From positions 1 through 34,124 of the forward strand of contig JALVXQ010000203.1 of the NCBI GenBank assembly GCA_027038255.1: a stretch of DNA of 34,124 bases, read 5' to 3'. Source of the DNA: Sulfurimonas sp. (GTDB taxonomy: Bacteria; Campylobacterota; Campylobacteria; Campylobacterales; Sulfurimonadaceae). The position numbers and the translations under genes were made by a program. Position 1 is the stretch's first letter. Every line of letters begins with the position of its first letter. This document shows, one piece after another, positions 22,222 through 30,410 of the stretch. Below the pieces are notes generated by a model, which worked only from the letters and a program-made list of their open reading frames with translations, was not told where the DNA came from and did not search any database.

Positions 22222-22986
22222 ATGGATTTAGGTACGGTCATTGGTATTGTTTTGATTATGGCGCTTCTTTTGGGTGCTATGGTTATGGGTGTTGGTATCG
22301 GTGCATATATCGATATTCCGTCTGTACTTATTGTTATTGGTGGTAGTATTGGTGCCTTAATGATTTCATTTAAACCTGCGCAGATGAAACAGTTTACGAA
22401 AATTTTCATGAAGGCTATCAAGCCGGGTGAAGAAAATACAAGTGAATTGATAAAAAAGCTCGTTGAATTTGCAACTAAAGCAAGAAAAGATGGTATTCTT
22501 GCCTTAGAGAGTGACGTAAACAGTGAAGAGAACGAATTTTTGAAAAAAGGGCTCTCTATGGCGATTGATGGCAGTGAACCAGATACTATCAGAGATCTTT
22601 TAGAGATTGAGATGGATCAAACGAGTACACGTCATAAGGTACACGGTTCCATCTTTAGTCAATGGGCAGGGCTTGCCGGGGCTATGGGTATGATTGGTAC
22701 GCTTATTGGACTTGTTGCAATGCTTTTGAATATGGCAGACCCTTCAGCCATCGGTCCATCGATGGCAGTTGCCCTGCTTACTACAATGTATGGTGCTATG
22801 ATTGGTAATATCTTCGGTGCACCAATTGCAAATATTTTAAATGTGCGAAATGATGAAGAGACAATGGTAAAGCAGATGATAGTTGAAGGAATTATGTCTA
22901 TCCAATCAGGAGATGCTCCTCGTGTCCTTGAAGCCAAACTGCTTGCGTATTTGGCTCCAGCAGATCGTGTGAGCCAGTTTGACTAA
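22222..22986 (+). CDS. motA: Flagellar stator protein MotA, sodium-type (PomA-like)
   Basis: Five-copy ring subunit of the flagellar stator that couples ion flow to rotor torque. The 254-aa protein has four membrane helices, two early (about 5-25 and 32-50) and two late (about 150-172 and 182-205). The late pair, GMIGTLIGLVAMLLNMADPSAIGPSMAVALLTTMYGA, is close to Vibrio PomA rather than the proton-type MotA of C. jejuni. The charged cytoplasmic loop (residues 60-145) contacts FliG. Where PomA has APAMGMIG the protein has AGAMGMIG, so the first of the two conserved stator prolines is replaced. Its stop overlaps the motB start (TAATG). Confidence 0.92.
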   Translation: MDLGTVIGIVLIMALLLGAMVMGVGIGAYIDIPSVLIVIGGSIGALMISFKPAQMKQFTKIFMKAIKPGEENTSELIKKLVEFATKARKDGILALESDVNSEENEFLKKGLSMAIDGSEPDTIRDLLEIEMDQTSTRHKVHGSIFSQWAGLAGAMGMIGTLIGLVAMLLNMADPSAIGPSMAVALLTTMYGAMIGNIFGAPIANILNVRNDEETMVKQMIVEGIMSIQSGDAPRVLEAKLLAYLAPADRVSQFD

Positions 22987-23759
22987 TGGCTAAGCAAAAG
23001 TGTCCTGAATGTGAAGAGTGTCTTCCTGCGTGGCTAGCTGCGTTTGGAGACTTGATGTCTCTTCTGCTCTGTTTTTTCGTTTTACTCCTCTCTATGTCAA
23101 GTATGGATGCAAAAAAAGTTTCCGAAGCTATCGGTTCGCTTTCGGGTGCTATGAGTGTACTTGAGGGTGGGACAAAAACAGAAATTTCCTCAAAAAGAAT
23201 GCTAGAATCTACACCAATAGAATCACAAGATGAAACAAGTGATGCTGTAAATAGAATGCAGCAGGCGGCATCTGATGCAAATGAGATGATGGAAAAGGCA
23301 CAGGGACCGGAAGTGACTGTTGATGAAGCTGAAAGTGGCTTTGTTATCAAACTGCCGGCTGCACTGCTATTTAAGCCTGGCAGTGCGACTATTGAAAATC
23401 AGGATGCACTGCTGTTTTTAAAGAGAGTTGCACTTATCGTTGGTCAATTACCAAATGATATGCAGGTGAGTGTACAGGGACATACTGATGACAGAGGACC
23501 TGGACCATCATCACCTTTTAAAGATAACTGGGATCTCTCTGCTGCACGTGCTATTGCTGTTTTGCATGAATTGATTTTAGATGGTGTAAATCCGGCTCGT
23601 ATGTCAGCAGCAGGATTTGCACAGTATCAACCTATTGCAACAAATGCAACAGCAATAGGAAGAGAAAAGAATCGTCGTGTAGAACTGCATTTCTTCGGTA
23701 AAAAGAGCGAAGAGAACAATAAACAGACAGCTTCGGTTTTAGATAAGGTGAAAAAGTAG
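22986..23759 (+). CDS. motB: Flagellar stator protein MotB, sodium-type (PomB-like)
   Basis: Peptidoglycan-anchored partner of MotA. The 257-aa protein has one membrane helix (FGDLMSLLLCFFVLLLSM) with the ion-binding Asp at residue 22 and a Cys seven residues later (C29), the same spacing as D24 and C31 of Vibrio PomB. A helical plug/linker (about 45-105) precedes an OmpA-like peptidoglycan-binding domain (about 115-240; GHTDDRGPG, NWDLSAARA, REKNRRVELHF). The cytoplasmic N terminus has a CPECEEC cluster. Sodium coupling is inferred from these similarities. Confidence 0.93.
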   Translation: MAKQKCPECEECLPAWLAAFGDLMSLLLCFFVLLLSMSSMDAKKVSEAIGSLSGAMSVLEGGTKTEISSKRMLESTPIESQDETSDAVNRMQQAASDANEMMEKAQGPEVTVDEAESGFVIKLPAALLFKPGSATIENQDALLFLKRVALIVGQLPNDMQVSVQGHTDDRGPGPSSPFKDNWDLSAARAIAVLHELILDGVNPARMSAAGFAQYQPIATNATAIGREKNRRVELHFFGKKSEENNKQTASVLDKVKK

Positions 23760-23762
23760 AAA

Positions 23763-24500
23763 ATGATTAGAATCATTATAGCTTTTTTAGCACTTGGTTT
23801 TGTCGCTTTCGGTGCTGATACCGTAACTATTCCAACAGTAAACTTGAGTCTTTCTGCTCCTGATTCTGCGAAACAGTTGGTTTCATCTCTGAATGTACTT
23901 GTTGTTCTAACTCTCCTTGTTCTTGCTCCTGCTATGGTTTTAGTAATGACAACATTTACCCGTTTTGTCATCGTTTTTGGTTTTTTACGTCAAGCACTCG
24001 GAACGCAGCAGGTCCCTCCGACACAACTGCTTGTGATGCTTGCTATGATACTTACATTTTTTGTTATGGAACCCATAGGGACAAAGGCGTACGAGCAGGG
24101 TATAAAACCCTATGTTGCTGAGAAAATAGGCTATGAAGAGGCTTTTACAAGGACAGCGCTACCGTTTAAAAACTTTATGATTCGTAATACGCGTGAAAAA
24201 GATTTAGCACTTTTTTTACGCATCAGAAAAATGGAAAATCCAAAAACTGTTGCTGATGTACCTCTCTCTATTGTTGTTCCTGCTTTCATTATCAGTGAAA
24301 TGAAAACTGCTTTTGAGATAGGTTTTTTACTCTTTTTACCATTTTTGGTCATTGATATGGTTGTTGCATCTATTTTGATGTCTATGGGTATGATGATGCT
24401 CCCGCCTGTTATGATATCTCTACCGTTTAAGATACTCGTTTTTGTACTCATAGATGGCTGGAATCTTCTTATCGGCAATTTGATTGCCTCTGTAAAATAA
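23763..24500 (+). CDS. fliP: Flagellar type III export gate protein FliP
   Basis: Core subunit of the FliPQR export gate at the base of the flagellum. The 245-aa protein has a cleavable signal peptide (MIRIIIAFLALGFVAFGA) and family segments TTFTRFVIVFGFLRQALGTQQVPPTQ, the periplasmic loop with VADVPLSIVVPAFIISEMKTAFEIGF, and ASILMSMGMMMLPPVMISLPFKILVFV. It follows motB by 3 nt, so stator and export gate are expressed together. In Campylobacter fliP lies next to glmU, as I recall. Confidence 0.97.
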   Translation: MIRIIIAFLALGFVAFGADTVTIPTVNLSLSAPDSAKQLVSSLNVLVVLTLLVLAPAMVLVMTTFTRFVIVFGFLRQALGTQQVPPTQLLVMLAMILTFFVMEPIGTKAYEQGIKPYVAEKIGYEEAFTRTALPFKNFMIRNTREKDLALFLRIRKMENPKTVADVPLSIVVPAFIISEMKTAFEIGFLLFLPFLVIDMVVASILMSMGMMMLPPVMISLPFKILVFVLIDGWNLLIGNLIASVK

Positions 24501-24515
24501 GTGTAGGATGTAGGT

Positions 24516-25628
24516 TTGAATTGTAAATATTTTGGAGAGTGTGGTGCTTGTAGAGTTTATGAAAATGGCTATGAAGGGCAGTTAGAACAGAAATTAATGC
24601 TCAATAAAGAGCGTTTTGCATCGTATTATGACGGTGATATTGAAATTTTCAGATCCCCTGATGAACACTACCGGGCAAGAAGCGAGTTTAAAATCTGGCA
24701 CGTAGAAGATGCAATTCACTATGCTATGAATCATATTGAGCAAAAAGGTGTTGTTTTAATAGACGAATGCCCACAGGTCAATGAATACATCACTGCTTTA
24801 ATGCCCAAACTTTTAGATGCAATAAAAAAAGAAGATATCGGCTTTAAACTTTTTGGTGCAGATTTTTTAAGTTCTAGCAGTGGGGAGATAGTTATCTCTC
24901 TGCTTTATCATAAGAGACTCGACACTGCCTGGGAAGAAAAAGCAAAGCGAATTGCTAAGAGACTTGGTATCTATATCATCGGTCGTTCACGCAAGCAAAA
25001 AGTTGTTATTGGACAGGATTATATTACAGAATCTTTGATGATACAAAACAGAGAGTACAAATTTAACTACATAGAAAACAGTTTCACGCAGCCAAATCCC
25101 CGTGTAAATGAGCAGATGATTGCATGGGCAATGGGTGCTTTTGCAAATCAGCAAGGCGATTTACTAGAGCTCTATTGTGGAGCCGGTAACTTTACCATTC
25201 CTTTTGCTACACTTTTTGAGAAAGTGTTAGCAACTGAAATTTCGAAATCTTCTATCAATGCCGCAAAAACGAATATGCTTTTAAACAGTGTAGAAAATAT
25301 TGAATTTATTCGTATGAGTGTTGAAGAGTTTACTCAAGCGCTTGAAGGGGTACGTGAATTTCGGAGAATGAAGCATATTGATATGAGTGCTTACAACATA
25401 AACGCTATTTTTGTGGATCCTCCACGCAGTGGCATGGATGAACTTTCATGTAAATTCAGTGTACAATATGATACTATTGTCTATATCTCATGTAATCCTG
25501 AAACACTCTATCGTGACTTAGAGATACTCTCAAAAACGCATGAAGTTGTTGATATGGCACTTTTTGATCAGTTCCCTTATACGCATCATGTTGAAATGGG
25601 TGTCAAACTTATAAGAAAAGGTTTGTAA
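24516..25628 (+). CDS. trmA: tRNA (uracil-54-C5)-methyltransferase TrmA with an extra four-cysteine motif
   Basis: Makes ribothymidine at position 54 of tRNA from AdoMet. The 370-aa protein is collinear with E. coli TrmA: FRSPDEHYRARSEFKIWH, ENSFTQPNPRVNEQM, LLELYCGAGNFTIP, VDPPRSGMD, and the nucleophile Cys in YISCNPETLYRD, ending LFDQFPYTHHVEMGV. Unlike E. coli TrmA, it begins with MNCKYFGECGACR and has C85 in DECPQ. C3, C9, C12 and C85 copy the [4Fe-4S] cysteine spacing of RlmD (RumA). The start must be the TTG at 24516 to include C3; a GTAGGATGTAGG stretch precedes it. Its stop overlaps the next ATG. Confidence 0.93.
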   Translation: MNCKYFGECGACRVYENGYEGQLEQKLMLNKERFASYYDGDIEIFRSPDEHYRARSEFKIWHVEDAIHYAMNHIEQKGVVLIDECPQVNEYITALMPKLLDAIKKEDIGFKLFGADFLSSSSGEIVISLLYHKRLDTAWEEKAKRIAKRLGIYIIGRSRKQKVVIGQDYITESLMIQNREYKFNYIENSFTQPNPRVNEQMIAWAMGAFANQQGDLLELYCGAGNFTIPFATLFEKVLATEISKSSINAAKTNMLLNSVENIEFIRMSVEEFTQALEGVREFRRMKHIDMSAYNINAIFVDPPRSGMDELSCKFSVQYDTIVYISCNPETLYRDLEILSKTHEVVDMALFDQFPYTHHVEMGVKLIRKGL

Positions 25629-26224
25629 TGAAGCGCTATTTATTTGCACTTTTGTTTTTGATGTTTGCTATAGAACTCTGTGCAAGTGAAGAGATGCAGC
25701 GCATTGACTCTATTGTCAATGATATTACAATGCTTCGAAAAAGTTATGAAGAGAAACTTCTGTATGAAAAAGAGAAAAACATTATTTTAGAGCAAGAAAA
25801 GAGAACTTCTCAAAGAAAAATACAAAATTTGGAAAATGAAATAGAAAAACTGCAAACTCTTTTGAAAAATAGAGAAAAACAAGTAAAAAAAGAGATTGTA
25901 GTGAAAGAAAAAATTAAAAAGATAGTGCTGCAGAGTGCTTGTCAAGATGAAAACCCCTTTCCAAAGTTGAAACTCAAAAAGCTTGAGAAACAGAGTAAGT
26001 TACACTATTTCAAAGCAAGTGCATTTCGTTTAAAGGAGTCTGCAAATATCTATGCGGGAATGAATACGATGAAAGTGCTGCAAAAATGGGAGAAACATAC
26101 CTCTTTCACCTCTAATATAAAAAGTGAAAAACGCATCAAAATTACAGGTTATTTTGTCAATAAAAAATGGACAAAAGCGACGCATGAGATGTGGGTTGAT
26201 CTTACTGATGTTGAGCAAAAATAA
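25628..26224 (+). CDS. Secreted or periplasmic coiled-coil protein, unknown function
   Basis: The 198-aa protein has an N-terminal signal sequence (MKRYLFALLFLMFAIELCAS), a long charged coiled coil (about 25-95, rich in Glu and Lys) and a small C-terminal beta-rich domain (about 120-195; AFRLKESANIYAGMNTMKVLQ, then RIKITGYFVNKKW). That domain resembles a bacterial SH3-like fold, a guess from the pattern. The Cys near the cleavage region does not fit a lipobox well. It overlaps trmA by one base (TAATG). I do not recognise a family. Confidence 0.7.
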   Translation: MKRYLFALLFLMFAIELCASEEMQRIDSIVNDITMLRKSYEEKLLYEKEKNIILEQEKRTSQRKIQNLENEIEKLQTLLKNREKQVKKEIVVKEKIKKIVLQSACQDENPFPKLKLKKLEKQSKLHYFKASAFRLKESANIYAGMNTMKVLQKWEKHTSFTSNIKSEKRIKITGYFVNKKWTKATHEMWVDLTDVEQK

Positions 26225-26232
26225 AGTTCTGA

Positions 26233-26238
26233 TATAAT
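26233..26238 (+). promoter_or_regulatory. -10 box immediately before the COG3400 gene
   Basis: TATAAT ends 6 nt before the ATG at 26245, so transcription from it would begin at about the A of the start codon. No ribosome binding site is present in the 20-nt gap. Confidence 0.45.
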
Positions 26239-26244
26239 ACACGC

Positions 26245-27651
26245 ATGAAAAAAATATTGATAATCAGTGATGGTGCAATCGGTGAACACTTTATTCAAAG
26301 GGTGACTGAGACATACACAAGTGAAAATATCTACTATGTCGTGCAGTTAAAAGCTAAAGAGTTCCCTGATGCCAATCCGGCCCGATTCAAGTTTTATGAA
26401 TTTGATCCTACCAGCTTTTCAAAACTTGCAAATCTGCTTAAGATGGAGTTTATTCAGGTCATTATTGCAATGGATAATCAGTCGGATGTTGAAAATACGA
26501 TTAAAAATATTAGAGTTATTAAAAAACAGCTTCGTGTCATAGTACTTAATCAATGGAATATGCAAAATGAAGATGCAAATGTTGTTCTAGTCGGTGCCAA
26601 TGAGATTTTAGCATCACGAATGCTTGATTATCTTCCAAATGTTCCCGTTATCGCTCAAAATGTTGGTCTGGGCGAGGGTGAGATTATGGAAGTGCTTGTT
26701 CCTTTTGGAAGCTCCTTTGTCTATCGCCATATTGGAGTGATTGAGCAGAAAAATTGGCGAATTGTTGCCATTTATAGAAATCGTCAGCTGTTGATGCCCT
26801 CACGCAGACGAATGATTCAGCCAAATGACCTGCTGCTCTTAGTCGGTCAGCCGGCAGTGCTTAAATCTGTTTATCGTGCCATTAAACGAGAACTCGGGCA
26901 GTTCCCTGAACCGTATGGGGCAAATATTTTACTCTATATTGATATGAATATTGTCCCTCACGCAACCATTAAAGAGTTGGTGCGACGTGCCGTTTATGTC
27001 CATACAAAGTTCAAGCATGACCTTGTCATAAAAGTACTCAATCCTTCTAATATTGAGATACTGCAGCATATTAAAGAGTATCGAGATTTAGATATTGTTG
27101 TAGATATAGATTATGACAGCATGAATTTAAAAGAGACTTTTTTTAATGATGTAAAAGCATACCATGTCGGTCTTGTCATCGTCTCTTCTGAGATGTTTGC
27201 GGATTACTATGTGAGACGCGCACTCTATGAAGTGCATGTACCTGTGCTTAAACTCTCACAGAGAAGTTTTTCCAATGTAAAAGATGCTGCGCTCATTCTC
27301 TCTGATAACAGAGATCTGGAAAAAATTTCAGCAACGATTTTTGATATCTCTGAGCAGATGAATTTTAATCTTGAACTCTATAATTATGTGCATGAGCATC
27401 AGAAAGAAAAAGAGCAGGTAATTGAGCACTATTACAATCTTTCTACTATCTTTTCCAAGTCGATTAAAGTGATAAAAGAGAATGAAAATCCTATTCGTGT
27501 GCTTAAAAATAGAGACAACTTTATCCAAATTCTGCCTTTTACATCAAAACTCACAACACGGCGTATGTATGCGCTTTTTTCAACAGACAGCGAAAAACTT
27601 TACTTTAAACTTGATGATTATCACCAAATATTTATACCTGTACAACTCTGA
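26245..27651 (+). CDS. TrkA-like RCK-domain protein (COG3400 family)
   Basis: The 468-aa soluble protein has an N-terminal Rossmann RCK domain (KKILIISDGAIGEHF, residues 2-16, then AMDNQSDVENTIKNIRVIKKQL near 80-100). A TrkA-C-like domain follows (about 135-215; GEIMEVLVPFGSSF, RMIQPNDLLLLVGQP), then a second alpha/beta region (225-360) and a helical tail. The family is common in Campylobacterota and is thought to regulate potassium or other ion transport by binding a nucleotide. No transporter gene is adjacent, unless it acts with the MscS channel two genes downstream. Likely leaderless from its own promoter. Confidence 0.8.
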   Translation: MKKILIISDGAIGEHFIQRVTETYTSENIYYVVQLKAKEFPDANPARFKFYEFDPTSFSKLANLLKMEFIQVIIAMDNQSDVENTIKNIRVIKKQLRVIVLNQWNMQNEDANVVLVGANEILASRMLDYLPNVPVIAQNVGLGEGEIMEVLVPFGSSFVYRHIGVIEQKNWRIVAIYRNRQLLMPSRRRMIQPNDLLLLVGQPAVLKSVYRAIKRELGQFPEPYGANILLYIDMNIVPHATIKELVRRAVYVHTKFKHDLVIKVLNPSNIEILQHIKEYRDLDIVVDIDYDSMNLKETFFNDVKAYHVGLVIVSSEMFADYYVRRALYEVHVPVLKLSQRSFSNVKDAALILSDNRDLEKISATIFDISEQMNFNLELYNYVHEHQKEKEQVIEHYYNLSTIFSKSIKVIKENENPIRVLKNRDNFIQILPFTSKLTTRRMYALFSTDSEKLYFKLDDYHQIFIPVQL

Positions 27652-27693
27652 TTTAGCCGTTTTTTAACAAAAATTAAGTATTATAAGTCATAT

Positions 27694-27699
27694 TATAAT
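27694..27699 (+). promoter_or_regulatory. -10 box for aroB
   Basis: TATAAT lies 12 nt before the aroB ATG at 27712, implying a 5' leader of only about 5-7 nt and no full ribosome binding site. Confidence 0.45.
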
Positions 27700-27711
27700 T
27701 TTGGACAGATA

Positions 27712-28758
27712 ATGCAAGTAAATATTCCCCTTAAACAAGTTGTTGATAACTCTTACGATATTACGATAGATGCACTGCAAAAGCGTACGTATGATGCAAA
27801 AGTCGCAATTATTACAAACCCAAAGGTAGCTGGTCTGCATCTCTCATATCTTCTATCAAAAATAGAGGCAAAAGAGCTTTATATCATTACAGTTGCTGAT
27901 GGTGAAGCGTATAAAAATCAGGACTCTATTGATTTGATTTTAGAATCACTTTTTAATCACCGTTTTAATAGAAAATCTCTGCTTATCGCTTTTGGCGGCG
28001 GTGTCATAGGAGATATGACAGGCTACGCTTCAAGTATCTATCAGCGCGGCATAGATTTTGTACAGATTCCAACAACACTGCTCTCTCAGGTAGATGCAAG
28101 TGTCGGTGGTAAAACAGGCATAAATAACAGCTATGGAAAAAATCTCATTGGTGCTTTTCATCAGCCGCGTGCAGTCTATATTGATCCACATTTTCTAGAG
28201 ACACTGCCTGCAAGAGAGTTCGGTGCCGGTGTGGCAGAGGTTTTAAAAATGGCAGTGACTTTTAATGCTGATTTTTTTGAGTATCTTGAAGCTGCTGACT
28301 TGAACGATAAAGAATCCTTGCAAGAGGCCATTAAACAGGCGGTTCAAACAAAAGCAGGTGTAGTTGCTCAAGATGAAAAAGAGCATGGACTCCGAGCGGC
28401 TCTTAATTATGGTCATACATTTGGACATGTCATAGAAAATGAGACAAAATATACCAAGTTCCTCCATGGAGAAGCTGTAGCCATAGGAATGGTAATAGCC
28501 AATGCACTTTCTGTAAAACTAGGGCTGATGCAAGCTGATGAAGCTGCGCGTGTACAAAAACTGTTAGAGAAGTATGGCCTTCCGACACACTACACAATAG
28601 AAAATCCAGAGAGCTTTTATAACGCATTTTTCTTAGATAAAAAAAGTTCTGATGCATCCATTACATTTATCTTGCCTGTTGGAATTGGCGGTGTTAAAAT
28701 TACAAAGAGTGTAGATAAAGAGACGGTTTTAGAAGTTTTAGAGAGTTTTGGGAAGTGA
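27712..28758 (+). CDS. aroB: 3-dehydroquinate synthase
   Basis: Second step of the shikimate pathway, turning DAHP into 3-dehydroquinate. The 348-aa protein shows the NAD and substrate motifs AFGGGVIGDMTGYASSIYQRG, PTTLLSQVDASVGGKTGIN, and the zinc ligands in NYGHTFGHVIE and HGEAVAIGM. All are complete. It heads a run of tightly linked plus-strand genes (aroB, mscS, mtaB, ftsH-like, bioV). Its TGA lies 2 nt before the mscS-like ATG. The same order is known from Helicobacter pylori, as I recall. Confidence 0.97.
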   Translation: MQVNIPLKQVVDNSYDITIDALQKRTYDAKVAIITNPKVAGLHLSYLLSKIEAKELYIITVADGEAYKNQDSIDLILESLFNHRFNRKSLLIAFGGGVIGDMTGYASSIYQRGIDFVQIPTTLLSQVDASVGGKTGINNSYGKNLIGAFHQPRAVYIDPHFLETLPAREFGAGVAEVLKMAVTFNADFFEYLEAADLNDKESLQEAIKQAVQTKAGVVAQDEKEHGLRAALNYGHTFGHVIENETKYTKFLHGEAVAIGMVIANALSVKLGLMQADEAARVQKLLEKYGLPTHYTIENPESFYNAFFLDKKSSDASITFILPVGIGGVKITKSVDKETVLEVLESFGK

Positions 28759-28760
28759 GA

Positions 28761-30410
28761 ATGCAGCTTATGCAAAGACTCTTTTTTACTTTTTTACTGC
28801 TTTTTACATCCTTGCATGCAGCAGACACTCCTGCTGTAACTGCAGAAGCAAACAGTTCTGAAGCAGCACAAAATGCTGCATTAGAACGTCAAGCACTGAT
28901 TCAAGAGCAGATTAATCAATATAAAAGTGAACTTGGCAAACTAGATGCTCAGATATCTGATGAAAATGTCTGGATAAAGAGTTATGCCTCTTATTTGACC
29001 TCTTTAGAAGTGAAAAATAATCTCGATACAATTAAAAAAAGAATTAAGTGGCTCTCCAAGCATGCAAAAACTTCAAGTGACATGGATGAACTTACGGGTC
29101 TTATTTCAAAAGAAAATATATTAACATTGCAGATAAATAAACTCAAAGGTGACAGCAGTGCACCGTTCTCAAAGCTCATCACGCCTCCAAAAATTGATGA
29201 TGTTCCTAAAATCTCTAATCCTTTTGAGATATTTACAGGACTTTCGCTTATTAAAACGATTGATGCGAATTATGAAGATTACAAAAAGAGAAAAGAGAAC
29301 TTAAGCAGACTCATTATTCTTCTTCGTAAAGAGCTTACGCTGTATAAAAAACTTTATAAAATCAATCAAAAAAAATATCAAGATATTCTAGAGAAAAAGC
29401 AGACAGAGTTAGAACGCTTTGAACGAGCTATTGACACGATGAATGTAACGCTGAATGTCTACCAAAAACGTCTTGAAATCGCAAAAATAAGCATCAACAA
29501 AGGCATAGAAAAACAGGTCTACAGACTGATGAAAATCGGTATTGCTGTTTTAGTTGTCTTTTTTATCTTTTTTCTTTTGAAACTTGTTGTCAAAAAATAC
29601 ATTACAGACAATGAACGTTTTTATATGGCGAACAAAATCATCACTTTTACAAATTTTACGATTATTATTCTGATTATCTTTTTTAACTATATTGAAAATG
29701 TCAGTTATCTTGTAACCATCTTAGGTTTTGCTTCTGCGGGTATCGCAATTGCGATGAAAGACTGGTTTATGTCCATGTTAGGCTGGTTAGTCATTGTTTT
29801 TGGCGGAAGTGTACATGTTGGTGATAGAATTCGTGTTGATATGGATGGTAAAAGATATGTAGGAGATGTTTTAGATATTTCACTGTTGCGTATGACGATA
29901 CTCGAAGATATTACACTCACTTCCATTATGCAAAATCGCCGTGCGGGAAGAATTATTTTTATTCCAAATAACTATATCTTTACCCAGATGATTGCCAACT
30001 ATACGCATTACTCTTTAAAAACAGTCTGGGACGGAGTAAAGATTACCATCACTTTTGATTCTAACCATAAAAAGGCGATGCATCTTGTCAAAGAGATAAC
30101 AAAAAAGTACTCCAAAGGGTATACAGACATCACAAGAAAACAGTTAAATAAACTGCGTCAACACTATAGCTTGAAAAATACAAATGTTGAGCCGAGAATC
30201 TACTCATTTATAGAAGCAAATGGTCTTGACATCGAAGCATGGTACTTAACCAATGCTTATGGAACTTTGACACTCAGGAGCGTTATATCGAGCGAGATTG
30301 TCGATGCTTTTAATGCAGAAGATGACATAACCATCGCATACCTAACACAAAAACTTCATGTCTCTATGCAGAGTGAAGAGCCTGTTGCACATAATAATGA
30401 GATAGTCTAA
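28761..30410 (+). CDS. MscS-family mechanosensitive ion channel
   Basis: The 549-aa protein has a signal peptide (about 1-20, ending SLHAAD), a long periplasmic coiled-coil region (about 30-255), and three membrane helices (about 255-345). The MscS beta and C-terminal domains follow. The pore helix region is GFASAGIAIAMKDWFMSMLGWLVIV, followed by the family's VHVGDRIRVDMDGKRYVGDVLDIS. It opens under membrane tension to release solutes. ATG 28761 was chosen over the track's GTG because GGGAAGTGAGA precedes it. It overlaps mtaB by one base. Confidence 0.9.
   Translation: MQLMQRLFFTFLLLFTSLHAADTPAVTAEANSSEAAQNAALERQALIQEQINQYKSELGKLDAQISDENVWIKSYASYLTSLEVKNNLDTIKKRIKWLSKHAKTSSDMDELTGLISKENILTLQINKLKGDSSAPFSKLITPPKIDDVPKISNPFEIFTGLSLIKTIDANYEDYKKRKENLSRLIILLRKELTLYKKLYKINQKKYQDILEKKQTELERFERAIDTMNVTLNVYQKRLEIAKISINKGIEKQVYRLMKIGIAVLVVFFIFFLLKLVVKKYITDNERFYMANKIITFTNFTIIILIIFFNYIENVSYLVTILGFASAGIAIAMKDWFMSMLGWLVIVFGGSVHVGDRIRVDMDGKRYVGDVLDISLLRMTILEDITLTSIMQNRRAGRIIFIPNNYIFTQMIANYTHYSLKTVWDGVKITITFDSNHKKAMHLVKEITKKYSKGYTDITRKQLNKLRQHYSLKNTNVEPRIYSFIEANGLDIEAWYLTNAYGTLTLRSVISSEIVDAFNAEDDITIAYLTQKLHVSMQSEEPVAHNNEIV

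Noticed and set aside
22898-23350. Minus-strand 150-aa ORF
   Set aside because: Antisense shadow of motA and motB, Ser-rich low-quality composition.
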